From the NCBI GenBank assembly GCA_039707465.1, contig CM077648.1, forward strand, positions 19,127,119-19,191,118: a stretch of DNA of 64,000 nucleotides, in the 5' to 3' direction. The notes beneath the pieces were generated by a model. The model saw only the letters and a list, made by a program, of their open reading frames with translations. It had not been told where the DNA came from and ran no database searches. Every line of letters begins with the position of its first letter. Position 1 is the first letter of the stretch. The translations under genes were made by a program, and so were the position numbers. The DNA is from Rhabdophis nuchalis (lineage: Eukaryota; Chordata; Lepidosauria; Squamata; Natricidae). Below are positions 1-10,808 of this stretch, piece after piece.

Positions 1-1490
1 TTTAAGCGCACTTCCTGAATTCAAAAGCTGACTTTGATGCTTGGAAATAAGGATATATATTCTTTTTTCTGCACAACAGGGATTGAATTTTTCCTCCTGA
101 ATCTTAACCTGCATCACACAGGCCTTTCATGCTGTTTTGATTTTTATGTGTCTGAATCTGCTACATGATGAGACAGGGATGGCTCTCAATTTTTCTGAAT
201 CTTTGTAATCATCAGGAACAATATATGTGATGGTTAAGTACGTGCATGTTTGCAATTTCCAAACAGAATATAAACTTACAATAGAAGACAAGTGTGGAAT
301 TGTAAGTTTGGAGTGAATTAAAGATGCTGATATCTAGTTAGAACTGGCATCTCTTCCCAAAAATATATACGGTTCATTCAACCTCTTCAGAGCTGCCAGA
401 TACCTAAATAAAATGATACTCCCTAAATAAAGGACCTTTTTGTTGGTTTGGCTTTGACCTTCCTACTACAAACATAGGAGGAAGTTACCAAAGTATTATA
501 TAAGGGCTAAGGTTTTGCATATGTGGGAAAGTAGTTTTCAAAACTGTTAAATATATTTTCTTATATTGTTTCTTTATGCTGGCAAAGTAAGTATAATCTT
601 TATTGTCATTGTACTTAAATACAACAAAATTGGTTAAAACAACGAAATTGGTTAGATTGGTTAAATGGTCAGATTTGAGGACCCCACATTGAAACATACT
701 TCCAATCAATTTTACTTCCTAATTTCACTTTACATTGATCCATGACCCTTACCCAAAATGTAGCTACGGTAAATTGTGTATATCATATGCAAAAAAAGTG
801 CAGGCAGGTTGCTAAATGAAACTCAAGTTTTTATAGCACTTGGTAAGTTACCAATAGTTCATATCCTGTGCATTGGATGAAATCAAAATTTGCATGGGAT
901 GACCATCTCTGGAGAAAGAAATCATCATAGATATGTGGTATCCATGTGCAATTTCTCTCTAAATCTGCCACAGATGTTTGCAACAGTTAAATCTCAGATG
1001 GCCGCCAGATGGCACTTTAGTATTTTACTTAGCGATTTCCTTTTTAAATCTGGTTTTTAAATCTCAACCGTTTCCATATTTGTTTCTTGCTCTATAGGGG
1101 ATAGATTCCAGCACTGGTCATATGTAACTAGAAATCATGCAGATTAATGCTACTATTCTCAAATATATTTAGTAAACAGATTAAGGAACCGTGAAGCAAA
1201 AAAATTGAGTCATACTATACTACTGTGAAAGTACACAATAAAATATTAAAAGTAACACATTTCAAGCCAGAAACAGAAGAAGTTTGCCAATAAACAGGAA
1301 AAGGGTTAGTCTATAAATTGAGAAAGGAAAAGGAATTGATTCAGAAAAGAAATAAAAGTTTGCTTTGTAATGTAAGTATTCAGAAATCTTTATCTATTAT
1401 TCAAATTTATATAAAAGATAAGAAGGTTCTTTGGAATAGATGGAGGACTATTTGAAGAAACAGAAGTTGCCAAAACTATTTTAAGCACAA
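1..1490. other. AT-rich noncoding sequence, no feature recognised
   Basis: No coding region, RNA gene or repeat family is recognised. Open frames are short, lack family motifs and are consistent with chance in AT-rich DNA. Confidence 0.6.
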
Positions 1491-2060
1491 AATCAGCTCA
1501 TGAATACTCCAATATTTGAAATATTTAAAGCTGGTAAAAATATCAAATTAGGAAAAGCAGCTAGACCAGATGATCTAATGTGTGCTTATTATAAACAATT
1601 TGAAAACCAAATTTATTTAAAGAACTGATGAATTCAATTATGTGTTGTGCCTGATTCTTGGAAAGAAGCAAATATAACATTAATTCCAAATGGGGTCAAG
1701 ATGTAATCTGCTAAGAACTATCGACCAATTTCTCTCTTGAATAACGATTATAAATTGTTTTCAATGATATTATCTGAGAAACTAAAACCGATTTTACAGG
1801 ATTTTGTGCAGGAGGATCAATGTGGATTTTTACCAAGGTATCAGTTGAAACACATTGTGGGAATCATGGTTGATATAATAGAATATCTTCACATTCTTGT
1901 TAACAATGATCAAAAAATGGAGGTTAAGGAATAAGTATGTATTGACAATATTGCAAAAAGTTATTAAAATTTAATCTTGAAGATGAATATGTGAAAGATT
2001 ATATTGTTAAATATCCTGATTTGGTCAGAAATACATTTATTTAAGGTCCATCTTTGATAC
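1491..2060 (+). mobile_element. L1-clade LINE, ORF2 reverse-transcriptase fragment (decayed)
   Basis: Translation of this stretch, with frame changes, gives an L1 ORF2-like path: a 'GxDDL' segment near 1553, 'SWKEANITLIP' near 1658-1690, and an RT block containing NYRPISLLN near 1713-1740 followed by KLFSMILSEKL. The piece is truncated at both ends and has stops. The last ~170 bp (about 1890-2070) recur in inverted orientation at 8237-8470, so both belong to one family. Confidence 0.75.
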
Positions 2061-2211
2061 ATATAACATTATTGTTGTGGTTATTTACGCAGTCTTCCAG
2101 ATAGTTATAATTTGATTTGGTACTTAAAAATATGTCGATCAAGTAGATTCCTAAGCATCTAGGAAAGTCCATTTAGGAGAGTCATAAGGATCTAAGGAAG
2201 TTAAATCAGGG

Positions 2212-2470
2212 GTTGGCTGCTGAAAGGTTCAAACAGGTTCAGGTGATCCTCTAGCTAGGATTCTGCTCAGTTTTGGCAAACCCCCAAATGCCACCGTGGC
2301 TGGCCATGCCCACCCCACCATGCCCCTCCCAGGAGTCTCCATGTGGTCCCGTTCATGCCCCCCGTACGCCAATGTGGTGCAGGAAGCCTACTAGGCCATG
2401 CCCACCATGGCCACACCCATCCGGCAATGGCGCAGTGAACCCATTGCTGCAATTTTTGGATCCCACCTGT
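2212..2470. mobile_element. Degenerate hAT-like nonautonomous element
   Basis: It begins CAGGGGTTGG and ends near GGATCCCACCTG, resembling the CAGNGGTGG / CCACCNCTG ends of the complete hAT MITEs elsewhere in the window. The interior is rich in CATGCCCACC-type motifs, as in those copies. Flanks share only an imperfect TTAAAT, so the exact boundaries are unsure. Confidence 0.4.
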
Positions 2471-2619
2471 TAAATATAGCAATTTATGGGCTACTGAGTA
2501 AAACATTGCAATATATGGGCTACTGAGGGTCATGCAATGTTTAACTTGAAGTTCTAACCACTTTTTTTTCTTCTACTTTTTTTCTCCAGTTAAATTGTGT
2601 AGAATTCTGTGAGATTCTG

Positions 2620-2790
2620 TGAGATAAGGCCCTGCAGTTTTCTTGACAAGGTTTTTCAAGTGATTTGCCATTGTCTTCTTCCTAAATTAAGAGAGAATGA
2701 CTGACCCAAAGTCATCCATCTTTGTGGCGAAGACAGGACTAGAACTCATATCTCCAGGTTTCTAGCCTGATGCTTTGCTGGCAGCAAATG
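2620..2790 (-). mobile_element. tRNA-derived SINE fragment (old)
   Basis: The phrase 'gactgacccaaagtcatcca' followed by 'gaactcatatctccaggttt' is the antisense form of a tRNA-derived SINE common in amniote genomes. The copy is diverged and its ends are unclear. Confidence 0.4.
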
Positions 2791-2799
2791 AAAGTTAAA

Positions 2800-3278
2800 C
2801 CTCTTGCAGATTCTCCTCTTTACATTGTATATAGCAGAGTCACCCATTGCATTAAATAGTAATGCATTTTGTTGGTGTTCAGTGAGGTACATCATTGTCT
2901 GAAAGCTCATTTGCACCACAGTGATACCAGCGAACACGAGCCTAATTACGAACCTGTAATTAAAAGGACATGAGGTGTGCGAACCACAACTGTGATCGTT
3001 CTATTTGACTCTTCCTTCATCTTAAATTTAAGAAAAATCTAAGGCTATGAAGGAAACTATTGTACTAATTAGAACTAGAAAGAAGAACAGACTGGATAAT
3101 TTTAACAAATATACTTGCTGCGTTTGAAAACTAATAAAATCATCCACTCAAGTAGATTTCTTGATCCTATCTACTGCTTCTGAAATCTCCATTAACCAAT
3201 AGGAGAAGAATGTGTTTTGCATTCTATCATGTGTTATTTTTTCTGGAAAAAGTAGTTCTTCGTTTACTAAGACCAAGA
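2800..3278. other. Noncoding, nothing recognised
   Basis: No repeat family, RNA gene or coding segment is recognised. The largest open frame (minus strand, ending near 2746) has no recognisable motif. Confidence 0.5.
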
Positions 3279-3349
3279 CCTTAGTTTGGATAAGACAAAC
3301 TTGCTTTTAAGAAGGGACTGGACAGTCACTTGTCTGAGATGGTATAGGA

Positions 3350-4212
3350 CAGTGATGGCGAGCCTTTTTTGGCTTCTGTGCCAAAAGTGGGAGAGCACAG
3401 GGGGGGCGTGCACAGGCATGCCATACCCACAATGCTATGCACATGACCACCACCACCCTAGCGCATACGCACGGGACCAGCGACCCCCTGCTTTTGACAT
3501 GGCTTTTCCGTCCTCCCCAGGCTCCAGAGGCTTTCTAGGAGCCCGAGGAGGGCGAAAACAGCCTCTCTCCCGCCCCCCGCCCCCATGCCCTCCGGAGGCC
3601 TCAGGAGTTTCCCTCCAGCCTCCAGAGGGCAGAAAACGGACCTACAGGGAACCCGGAAGTTCGGGAATGGTGACTTCTGGTTTGTTCCGTAGGGCCAGTT
3701 TTCAACCTCCGGAGCCTTCAGGAGGTATCCCTGAAGGCTCAGGAGCAAACCAGAGGTGACTCCAGAGGGCAAAAAACGTACCTACAGACAAACCAAAAGT
3801 CACTTCTGGTTTGCTCCTAGGGTCGGTTTTTGCCCTCCGGAGGGCAAAAAACAAACCTACGGGGAACCTGGAAGTTTGGGAATGGTGACTTCCGGTTTGT
3901 CCGTAGGCTGATTTTCGACCTCCGGAGCCTTCAGGGAAGCCACCTGAATGCTCCAGAGGGCAAAAACCGGTCCTATGAGCTGAAAACCGGTAGCAGGAAT
4001 TTTGAGTTGTTTGAAGATGTCCTGAACTTCGAATGTGCTCGTAGGGCCGGTTTTTCATGCTCCGGAGGCTTCAGCCTTTGGAGGGTGAAAAATGGCCTCA
4101 AAATAAAGCTGAAGCCAGCTGGCCAGCGCACACATGCGTGCTGGCCAGCTGACAAGGCAACACCTCGTATGCCCTAACAAATGACACACGGGCCATAGGT
4201 TCACCACCACTG
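3350..4212. mobile_element. hAT nonautonomous element, 863 bp, with perfect 8-bp target duplication
   Basis: Ends are CAGTGATGGCGAGCC and GGTTCACCACCACTG, flanked by GTATAGGA on both sides (3342-3349, 4213-4220). The interior is GC-rich and made of repeated, partly inverted blocks around 'ccggaagt', 'cctccggag' and 'gagggcaaaaa'. Open frames on both strands arise from this repetition and show no transposase motif. A 41-bp patch at 3982-4022 is identical to one in the adjacent hAT element. Confidence 0.85.
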
Positions 4213-4246
4213 GTATAGGATCTCCTCCTTGAGGAGGTGGCTAGAC

Positions 4247-4487
4247 CAGGGGTGAAATTCAGCAGGTGATGACAAGCTCTGGAAAACCGGTAGCAGGAAT
4301 TTTGAGTTGTTTGAAGATGTCCAGCAAATACCACCTCTGGCTGGCCCCAGGAGCGGGGAGGGAATGGGGATTTTGCAGCATCCTTCCCCTGGAGCAGGGT
4401 GGGAATGGAGATATTCTTCTCCTGCCACACCCACCAAGCAATGCCCACAGAACGGGTAGTAAAAAAAAAATTTGAACTTCACCACTG
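4247..4487. mobile_element. hAT MITE (CAGGGGTGAAATTCAGC family), perfect 8-bp target duplication
   Basis: It starts CAGGGGTGAAATTCAGCAGG and ends ATTTGAACTTCACCACTG; GGCTAGAC flanks both sides (4239-4246, 4488-4495). A related copy lies at 14630-14822 and a more distant one at 50041-50203. It sits inside a CR1 tail. Confidence 0.9.
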
Positions 4488-4523
4488 GGCTAGACTAGAA
4501 GACCTCCAAGGTCCTTTCCAGCT

Positions 4524-5105
4524 CGAGAGCAACAAAGATGATTAGGGGACTGGAGACTAAAACATATGAAGAACGGTTGCAGGAACTGGGAGTGTCTAGT
4601 TTAATGAAAAGAAGGACCAGGGGAGACTTGATAGCAGTGTTCCAATATCTCAGGGGTTGCCACAAAGAAAAGGGAGTCAAACTATTCACCAAAGCACCTG
4701 AGGGTAGAACAAGAAGCAATGGGTGGAAACTAATCAAGGAGAGAAGCAATTTAGAACTGAGGAGAAATTTCCTGACAGTGAGAACAATGAATCAGTGGAA
4801 CAGAAGTTGCCTCCAGAAGTTGTGAATGCCCCAACACTGCAAGTCTTTAAGAAGAATGTTGGATAGCCATTTGTCTGAAATGGTATAGGGCAGGGGTCTG
4901 CAAAGTCGGCTCTTTTAAGACTGGTGGACTTCAACTCCCAGAGTTCCCCAGCCAGCATAGCTGGCTGGGGAATTCTGGGAGTTGAAGTCCACCAGTCTTA
5001 AAAGAGCCGACTTTGCAGACCCCTGGTATAGGGCCTCCTGCCAAGGCAGGGAGTTGGACTAGATGACCTCCAAGGTCCCTTCCAACTCTGCTATTGTATT
5101 GTATC
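4524..5105 (+). mobile_element. CR1 LINE 3' fragment (ORF2 C-terminus and 3' end)
   Basis: The translated line reads as the end of CR1 ORF2: KMIRGLETKTYEERLQELG, then MKRRTRGDLIAVFQYLRG, then SNLELRRNFLTVRTMNQWN. It finishes with the CR1 3' signature (ggttggactagatgacctcc) and a short TATTG-type tail. A palindromic hAT MITE interrupts it at 4891-5025. Confidence 0.9.
4891..5025. mobile_element. Palindromic (foldback) hAT MITE, 135 bp
   Basis: Two ~65-bp arms form a nearly perfect inverted repeat around a tiny loop (…CCAGCC…GGCTGG…). Ends are CAGGGGTCTGCAAAG / CTTTGCAGACCCCTG. GTATAGGG is duplicated exactly on both sides (4883-4890, 5026-5033). Subfamily with 'GGCTCTTTTAAGACTGG' arms, shared with 53211-53340. 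Confidence 0.92.
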
Positions 5106-5389
5106 GATTCTGATTCAGAATTTTACGGTCTTTCGCTCCACAGAAACGTTCCATCCAAGATCGCGAGGGAGTAAAAACCTTATTAGCGCTGGGAAAAACC
5201 TGCGTTAAGTTTTCAGCTTGCAAAATGGAAGCATGAGGGGGGAAACCTTTTTTGGGGTGGAGGGCATGAGGACACCCACAAGCTCATCATTTTTAATAAA
5301 AACAAAACAGAAACACGGGATCAACCCCAAGCACGTGATGGATTTCCGGATGAAGGAAGGGGAAGGCAAGGGAATCGGTTAAGAAGAAG

Positions 5390-6010
5390 AAAAAACGCTG
5401 CGGGCCTTTTCTCGCCCCTCAGACTTCGTGGATCTGGCAAACTGCGCTGGAGGGTCTCTAAAGAAAAAGGCATCCCCTTTAGGTCCCGGGGGCTATCAAT
5501 AACTCAGCGCGCAGCCCTCCGCTCCCTCTCCGCTCTCCTTGACGCGGTCGCCAAGGAGACCGGGCAGGCGCTGCGAACTATGCAGACTGCCTCACGCTGG
5601 AAGTCAACCGCGCGTCCCATGGTGCGCGCCCTTTTTCAAAGGGGAAGTCAAGTGTGGCGAATGGGACACAGACCGCCATTGTCCGCGCGACATTTTAATA
5701 ACCTGCACCTACAATATTCAACCTGTTGTTTGCGCAGGGGACAACCCCGCGACACAAAAAGCCACCCGAGGGGGCGGCAGGCGGAGAGCTCGGGCAGAGA
5801 CTTGGAGCTCCCCGGCGCCATGGCTGCGGCGCTCGGGCTGGGCTCCCGCGCGGCGTGGGCACGGAGCAGGCGGAGGGAAGGGCCGGGTTACCCTCAACAA
5901 CCCAGCCGGGCTTTTTGCCCAAGAACGACGCCCTACCTCCTCCGCCTGGGAAGGGCTTCGAATCGCAGGCTTGGTTGGAAACGCGGCGTCCTCTCCAGAG
6001 CTTAGTTGTT
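5390..6010. promoter_or_regulatory. CpG-rich block, possible promoter or regulatory island
   Basis: GC- and CpG-rich, with SP1-like GGGCGG/CCCGCC runs and no repeat family recognised, in contrast to the AT-rich surroundings. Open frames on both strands here are a by-product of base composition and share no motif with a known protein. It lies ~12 kb upstream of ATOH1. Function is inferred from composition only. Confidence 0.4.
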
Positions 6011-6011
6011 T

Positions 6012-6180
6012 TTTTTGGCTTGCAGACGTTTCGTTACCTAAACTAGGTATAACATCGGGGATAGGGGAGTGGTTGGCCAATCAACCAAGAAACGCCTGTA
6101 AGAAAATAGTCCACCTCAGAAAGCACCCAGGACCCCTCAGTTTCAACCCCGAGCTACAAATATTCTCCTTTGTGGAAACA
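6012..6180 (-). mobile_element. Penelope-like element terminus with hammerhead-like core (degenerate)
   Basis: The antisense reading contains a 3-way-junction-like pattern: eroded CUGAUGA, a short TACC/GGTA hairpin, then GAAACGUCUGC (6024-6031 region). The tail '...ccccgagctacaaatattc' recurs after a related terminus at 33600-33650. The same terminus follows a GIY-YIG relic at 31 kb, which ties it to Penelope-like elements. Confidence 0.5.
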
Positions 6181-6390
6181 GCGTTCCAATATTTGAGGGG
6201 CTGTCACAGAAAAGGGGGGGGGGGGAATCAACCTGTTTTCCAAAGCACCTGCAGGACAGACGAGTAATAATGGAAAGGAAAGATTCCACCTGGGGGGGAA
6301 AGGAGACATTTTCTGACACTGAGAACAATGTTGGAAGAAATGCCCCAAATTTTTAGAAGGAATGTCCATCTGGATTCAGTTCCAAGTAGG
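6181..6390 (+). mobile_element. CR1 LINE fragment (degenerate)
   Basis: Contains recognisable CR1 ORF2 C-terminal phrases (gttccaatatttgaggggct, ttccaaagcacctgcagg, ttttctgacactgagaacaa) with a poly-G run and deletions. Truncated at both ends. Confidence 0.7.
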
Positions 6391-7215
6391 GAAAAAAGAC
6401 CCTGGAAACATGGAGGCTGCTTGGAAAGATGGTTTTAATGGTGGACAGGATCCCTTGGCTTGAGCTCCTGAACAGAAAAGGGGGATCACATGTTAAATGG
6501 TACAAGTAGTATGTTATTGTGCTCTTGATCCCAATCTTCACAAGTGTTTGTTCATCATGCATTTCAGTAATAAATTATTTCATAATTGTATCAGGTGGTG
6601 AAATAAAGCAATCGTTAAAATATGCAGCAAATGTATGATCAAACTTAGAAGAGAAAAATAACAATCATTTTGTTGCTTAAAATGCAGTAAAGATATTGAT
6701 TTATACATGTTTGTATATTACAAATACATGATTTAGACAGCTAAGTCTGGCAAAATCGGAAGGAAATGGCCGGAAACCAAATTAGTCAGTGAAGAAGAAA
6801 AGCGAGCAAGATGTAGAAATTCCCTGGTTTTATGCCCTCTCTGGTCTTTGATCTTGATCTTGGATTCTGATTGGTTGCCAGACTCCCATGGGGCCATGCA
6901 GGGGCAACTCTCTAGGCTGTGTTTTGAGTCCAGGCTTGGTTGAGCATTGCTTCTCCCCAGGTGCCCTGTGGTGTGATAGGTAAAGGTCTAATACTGTCAT
7001 GCCTTCACCCTGGAGTTGAAGGGGATAACTTTGTTATGTAGAATAGACTGGCTCAGGCATTTTAATGGCCCATTGAGAAGGGGGGGGGCTATTAAGAGTG
7101 AGTCTGTTTCCTTCCTAAAAACATGTTTCTCCATTTCTTATCCAGGGAAATATAATATTCTGCCTTTTCAATATTTCCTAGGATATTTCATTCTTCTAGG
7201 AGAAGGGTGGGTGCT
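6391..7215. other. Noncoding, nothing recognised
   Basis: AT-rich with a short G run near 7080. No gene or named repeat is recognised. Confidence 0.5.
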
Positions 7216-7393
7216 AACTTACTATAAACCAATGGAACAGAAGTTGCCTATAGAAGTTGTGGGTGCTTCATCACTGGAAGCTTTCAAGAAGAGAGAAGAA
7301 GAGATTGTCATCTGTCAGAAATTGTGTAGGGTCTCCTGCTTGGGCAGTGGGTTGGACTAGGTGACCTACAAGGTCCCTTCCAACTGTTATTCA
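7216..7393 (+). mobile_element. CR1 LINE 3' end
   Basis: Carries 'aatggaacagaagttgcc', 'ttcaagaagag' and the terminal signature 'ggttggactaggtgacctac' and 'aaggtcccttccaactgtta'. 5'-truncated. Confidence 0.85.
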
Positions 7394-7714
7394 GGTGAGT
7401 CCAGCCAAGTGATTTTATCCTTTTCCAGGGGCAGAACAACAGACCCAGATTTGTCATCTCAAAGAATCTTGACTTGAAGGATAGTAGGTCGGGGGTGATG
7501 ATATACTTTTCTTATACTATTTTTCCTGGATTTCTTTTAAACGTGTTTAAACTACGAGAGTTTTCTGATGCCACCCCCACCATCCATAGACTGTCCAGGT
7601 AAGACTCTGCTTTGCTTCAAGAAAGAGAGTGGATTGATTGAGGTTATTTATACTGGTCTGGGTGAAGATCCTTTGTGGCAGAAAAAAAACCAGCACTTCA
7701 TCTATAGATAACTA

Positions 7715-8102
7715 CAGGTAGTCCTCAAGTTATGACCACAATTGAGCCCAACATTTGTATTGTTAAGTGAGACATTTATTGTGAGTTTTGCCCCATTTTA
7801 CGGCATTTCTTGCCACAGTCGTTAAGTGAATCCCTGCAGTTGATAAGTTAGTAACCTGGTTGCTAAGTGAATCTGGCCTCCCCATGGATTTTGCTTGTCA
7901 GAAGGTTGCAAATCACATGGCCCTGGGGTGTTGCAATGGTCATAAGTATGAACCAGTTGCCAAGCATCTGAATTTTGATCACAGGATCATGGGGGTGTTG
8001 CAAAGGTGGTAACTGTGAAAAACAGTCATAAGTCACTTTTTTCAGTGTCGTCGTAACTTTGAACGGTCTCTAAATGCACCGTTGTATGTTGAGGGCTACC
8101 TG
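7715..8102 (+). mobile_element. Tigger/pogo-like MITE (Tc1-mariner type), ~388 bp
   Basis: Begins CAGGTAGTCCTCAAG and ends GAGGGCTACCTG, a terminal inverted repeat of the CAGGTAGTCCTCGA type, preceded by TA. Internal phrases (gttaagtgaatc, ttgcttgtcagaagg, cataagtcac) recur in five other copies in the window. The copy at 41033-41420 has TA on both sides, matching Tc1/mariner target duplication. Confidence 0.8.
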
Positions 8103-8236
8103 GATTACTGGAACCATCAAGACCACTCCCATCAATATTGACAAGGCAAGCTGCTAGAATATACAATGAGAGCAAACCCCAATTCCCTACTAACACTGAT
8201 GAAACTAGTTTAGTAATGAAACATCTGCAAGAAAAT

Positions 8237-8645
8237 AGCACAATGTTATATGTATCAGAGATGGACCTTAAATAAATGTATTTCTGACCAATTACATTTC
8301 TAATGATCAGGAGTGATAAATTTTAGCCTATTTAACCATTTAACTATTTATCTTTCACATATTCATCTTCAAGATTAAATTTTAATAACTTTTTGCAATA
8401 AGATGCTCATTGTCAATACCTAATTATTCCTTAACCTCCATTTTTGATCATCGTTAACAAGAATCTGAACTTTCTGTGGTGTATAAATTTCCGTGACCCT
8501 CCCCCCAAAAAAGTCATCCCAAAGTCAATTTTATCTACCACTTTAAATATAAAATCCCACTTCAAATTATCATAAGCTTCCTCCGCATCTAAAAATATCT
8601 GAGTAGTATTGAAGATATTCTATTATATCAACCATGGTTCCCACA
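8237..8645 (-). mobile_element. L1-clade LINE, ORF2 RT fragment, antisense
   Basis: The minus strand encodes FLDAEEAYDNLKWDF near 8560-8620, the L1 RT palm block (F-D-A/A-Y-D). Further 'downstream' it shares ~200 bp with the sense-strand fragment near 1890-2070. Confidence 0.75.
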
Positions 8646-8759
8646 AAAGTTTGGAGAGCACCAAGGACCCCATAGCTAATACTGCTTTTCAATAGCCTTT
8701 CCCCACCCATCCCTTCCAACCTATAACTCCCATTATTCTGTCTATCCTAGGGCTTCAAA

Positions 8760-9140
8760 AATTTTAGCAAGGGTGTCTCTGCCTGGTTGCTGGGTAGGCG
8801 TGGCCATTATGGGTGTGGCCTAGTTGGTTCCCCGCTTCACGGAGGGGGACGTTTTTGCCTCCAGGAGGGCAAAAACAGCCTCCCCAAACTCTGGAGGCCC
8901 TCTAGAGGCCGGAAACAGGCCCATTTCCGGCCTGCTCGAACTTCCTGTAGGCCTGTTTTTTGCCCTCCCCGAGCCTCCGTGCGCACCCTGCACTTACCTG
9001 CATCCAAAACAGGCCACGTGGGGACTCCTGGGAGGGGAGGGGCAGCCAGGAGTGGGATTTGGGGGTTCTCCAAACTACACGGAATCTTAGCTAGAGGTTC
9101 TTCTGAACCCCTGCGAACCCCCAACAGCCCACCCCATCCT
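8760..9140. mobile_element. GC-rich hAT-derived fragment, boundaries unclear
   Basis: Contains 'taggcgtggccattatgg' and 'gagggcaaaaacagcctcc' blocks like the interiors of hAT elements at 3350-4212 and 35800-36133, and 'aggagtgggatttggggg' like their ends. No matching target duplication found. Confidence 0.4.
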
Positions 9141-9549
9141 AACTTATGCTGGTCAGTGAAGGACACATGGATTGCAGAAGCCTGCTTCCAGAAAAGAATG
9201 GTAGGAAAATGTACCAGAAGACTCCCAAGCAGAAAATGATTCCAGATCTTCAGTTTCTTTTTTTCCCATTCCTGAAGTAGAACTGGGTGCCTCTTCTTTT
9301 TCTTTTAAGTGTATTGTTTTTTCAAGTACAATTGAATTGCAATGACTGGCCTAGCCCTGTTTGAGAAACAAAGGATTCCAATCTGAACTGCAGAGACATT
9401 TAGTGAAATTTAAACCTCAAACAAAATCATTAAACACTAAAACCCGCTGAAAATCAAAGGGCTTTCATTTGGATACGCACGAAAATTTTGCACAAGATTG
9501 CCTCCTGAACTGAACAAAACATGGGTGTGAATTACAAATATTTGTGAGA

Positions 9550-9889
9550 GGGACTCAGTGGCTAAGAGTGAGCTTGTTGATCAGAAGGTCGTCAGTTTGG
9601 CGGTTCGAATCCCTAGTGCCGCATAATGGAGTGAGCTCCAGTTACTTCTCCCAGCTTTTGCCAACCTAGCAGTTCCAAAGCATGTAAAAATGCAAGTAGA
9701 AAAATAGCAACCACCTTTGGTGGGAAGGTAACAGCATTCTGTGCGCCTTCAGTGTTTAACCATGCTAGCCACATGACCATGGAGACATCTTTGGACAACG
9801 TTGGCTCTTTGGGTTTGAAACGGAGTTAGCACCGCCCCCTAGAGTCGGGAACGACTAGCACTTATGTGCGAGAGGAACCTTTACCTTTA
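9550..9889 (+). mobile_element. Sauria SINE, near full length
   Basis: tRNA-related head (gggactcagtggctaagagt; B-box-like ggttcgaatcc at 9602-9612), body 'tgcaagtagaaaaatagcaa', and the Bov-B-like tail 'cctagagtcgggaacgacta' to 'acctttaccttt'. Orders and phrases match the other copies at 27605, 51613, 58638. Confidence 0.92.
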
Positions 9890-10264
9890 AGCAATATAAT
9901 GTGTTACGCTGATTTAAAAAACCCATTAGAACAGGTTTTTTGGAAGTAAAACCACTGTACTCTTGCTTTTATTGAGACATTAATAAATAAAACAATTTTC
10001 TGCAAAATAAATCACAATCATTTGATTTAAAGCCGCTAATACAATCCAGTTTACAGATGAGCCATTAATCAATATAGTAATGGTTTCTGAAACCACCAGA
10101 GGGCAGGACTGAAACAACTGAAATAGCAGGAAAGTCCATTTTTTTCTAAACATTAGGAGAATAGAACCTTTTAGCAATGAAATAATATACCTCGAAAGCT
10201 GGTTTAAATATGTTCCTGCAGTGAGAAATATTTAAATCAAGTTAGCCAATCCTATCCTAGAGAT

Positions 10265-10365
10265 GTTGTATTTTGTTACTTTATTTTTTTGTTGTTGAGT
10301 TTATTTGCTGCCTATCTCACCATGGGGTTACTCTAGGCAGGTCACAATATAAAGGAGCGTAGAAA
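10265..10365 (-). mobile_element. Possible LINE 3'-tail remnant (L2/CR1-like)
   Basis: 'tttatttgctgcctatctca' and 'tctaggcaggtcacaatata' resemble the antisense of the L2-type tail (cgccctgggtc... ataaat). Highly diverged. Confidence 0.3.
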
Positions 10366-10485
10366 GAATCCTTGCACTTGCACATACTTACAATTGTTGC
10401 CGCATCCGCACAAACACATGATCAAAATTCAGGCACATGGCATTCAGTATGTATTTACAATAGTTGGAGTGTCCCAGAGTCACAC

Positions 10486-10700
10486 GATCACCCTCTGTGA
10501 CCTTCCCAACAGCTTCTGACAAGCGGAGTCCATGGGGAAAGCTGGATTTGCTTAAGGACCACATGATTCACTTAGCAGCAGCGGTGATTTAGTTAACTAC
10601 CATGGCGAAAAGATCATAAAATTGGACACAACTCACTTAACGATTTCTTTGCTTAGCAAGAAATTATGGTTCCAATTGTGGTTGCATAGCACAATATATT
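10486..10700 (-). mobile_element. Tigger-like MITE, partial and diverged
   Basis: Shares ordered phrases with the copy at 41033-41420: 'cttctgacaagcggagtcca', 'gattcacttagcagc', 'aactcacttaacgatttc', 'caattgtggttg'. Ends are lost. Confidence 0.65.
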
Positions 10701-10808
10701 TATTGTATTCATATCTGGTTTCTGTAAGAACATAGAATCTGTGGATAAACTCTATGACGTATAATGTGGTTTCTTAGATTAATAATTTAGCAGACTACCC
10801 ATAGTTTT

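Larger units (their letters stand above)
3279..4525 (+). mobile_element. CR1 LINE 3' end, split by two hAT insertions
   Basis: Three pieces join into one CR1 tail: 3279-3349 (gactggacagtcacttgtct... gtatagga), 4221-4246 (tctcctccttgaggagg... ggctagac) and 4496-4525 (tagaagacctccaaggtcc). The gaps are exactly filled by hAT elements with 8-bp target duplications, at 3350-4212 and 4247-4487. Confidence 0.85.

Noticed and set aside
3286..4177. Pro/Gly-rich frames on both strands within the 863-bp hAT element
   Set aside because: They come from repeated and inverted GC-rich blocks; no transposase (DDE, BED finger or dimerisation) motif is present.
5539..6267. 242-codon frame in the 5.5-kb CpG block as a gene
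   Set aside because: It runs out of the CpG block into a Penelope-like terminus and CR1 sequence, has overlapping frames on both strands and no recognised domain.
9550..9640. tRNA gene (also at 27605, 42991, 58638, 62501)
   Set aside because: The B-box-like motif belongs to tRNA-derived SINE heads with a SINE body and tail attached; no folded cloverleaf with a proper acceptor stem was found.
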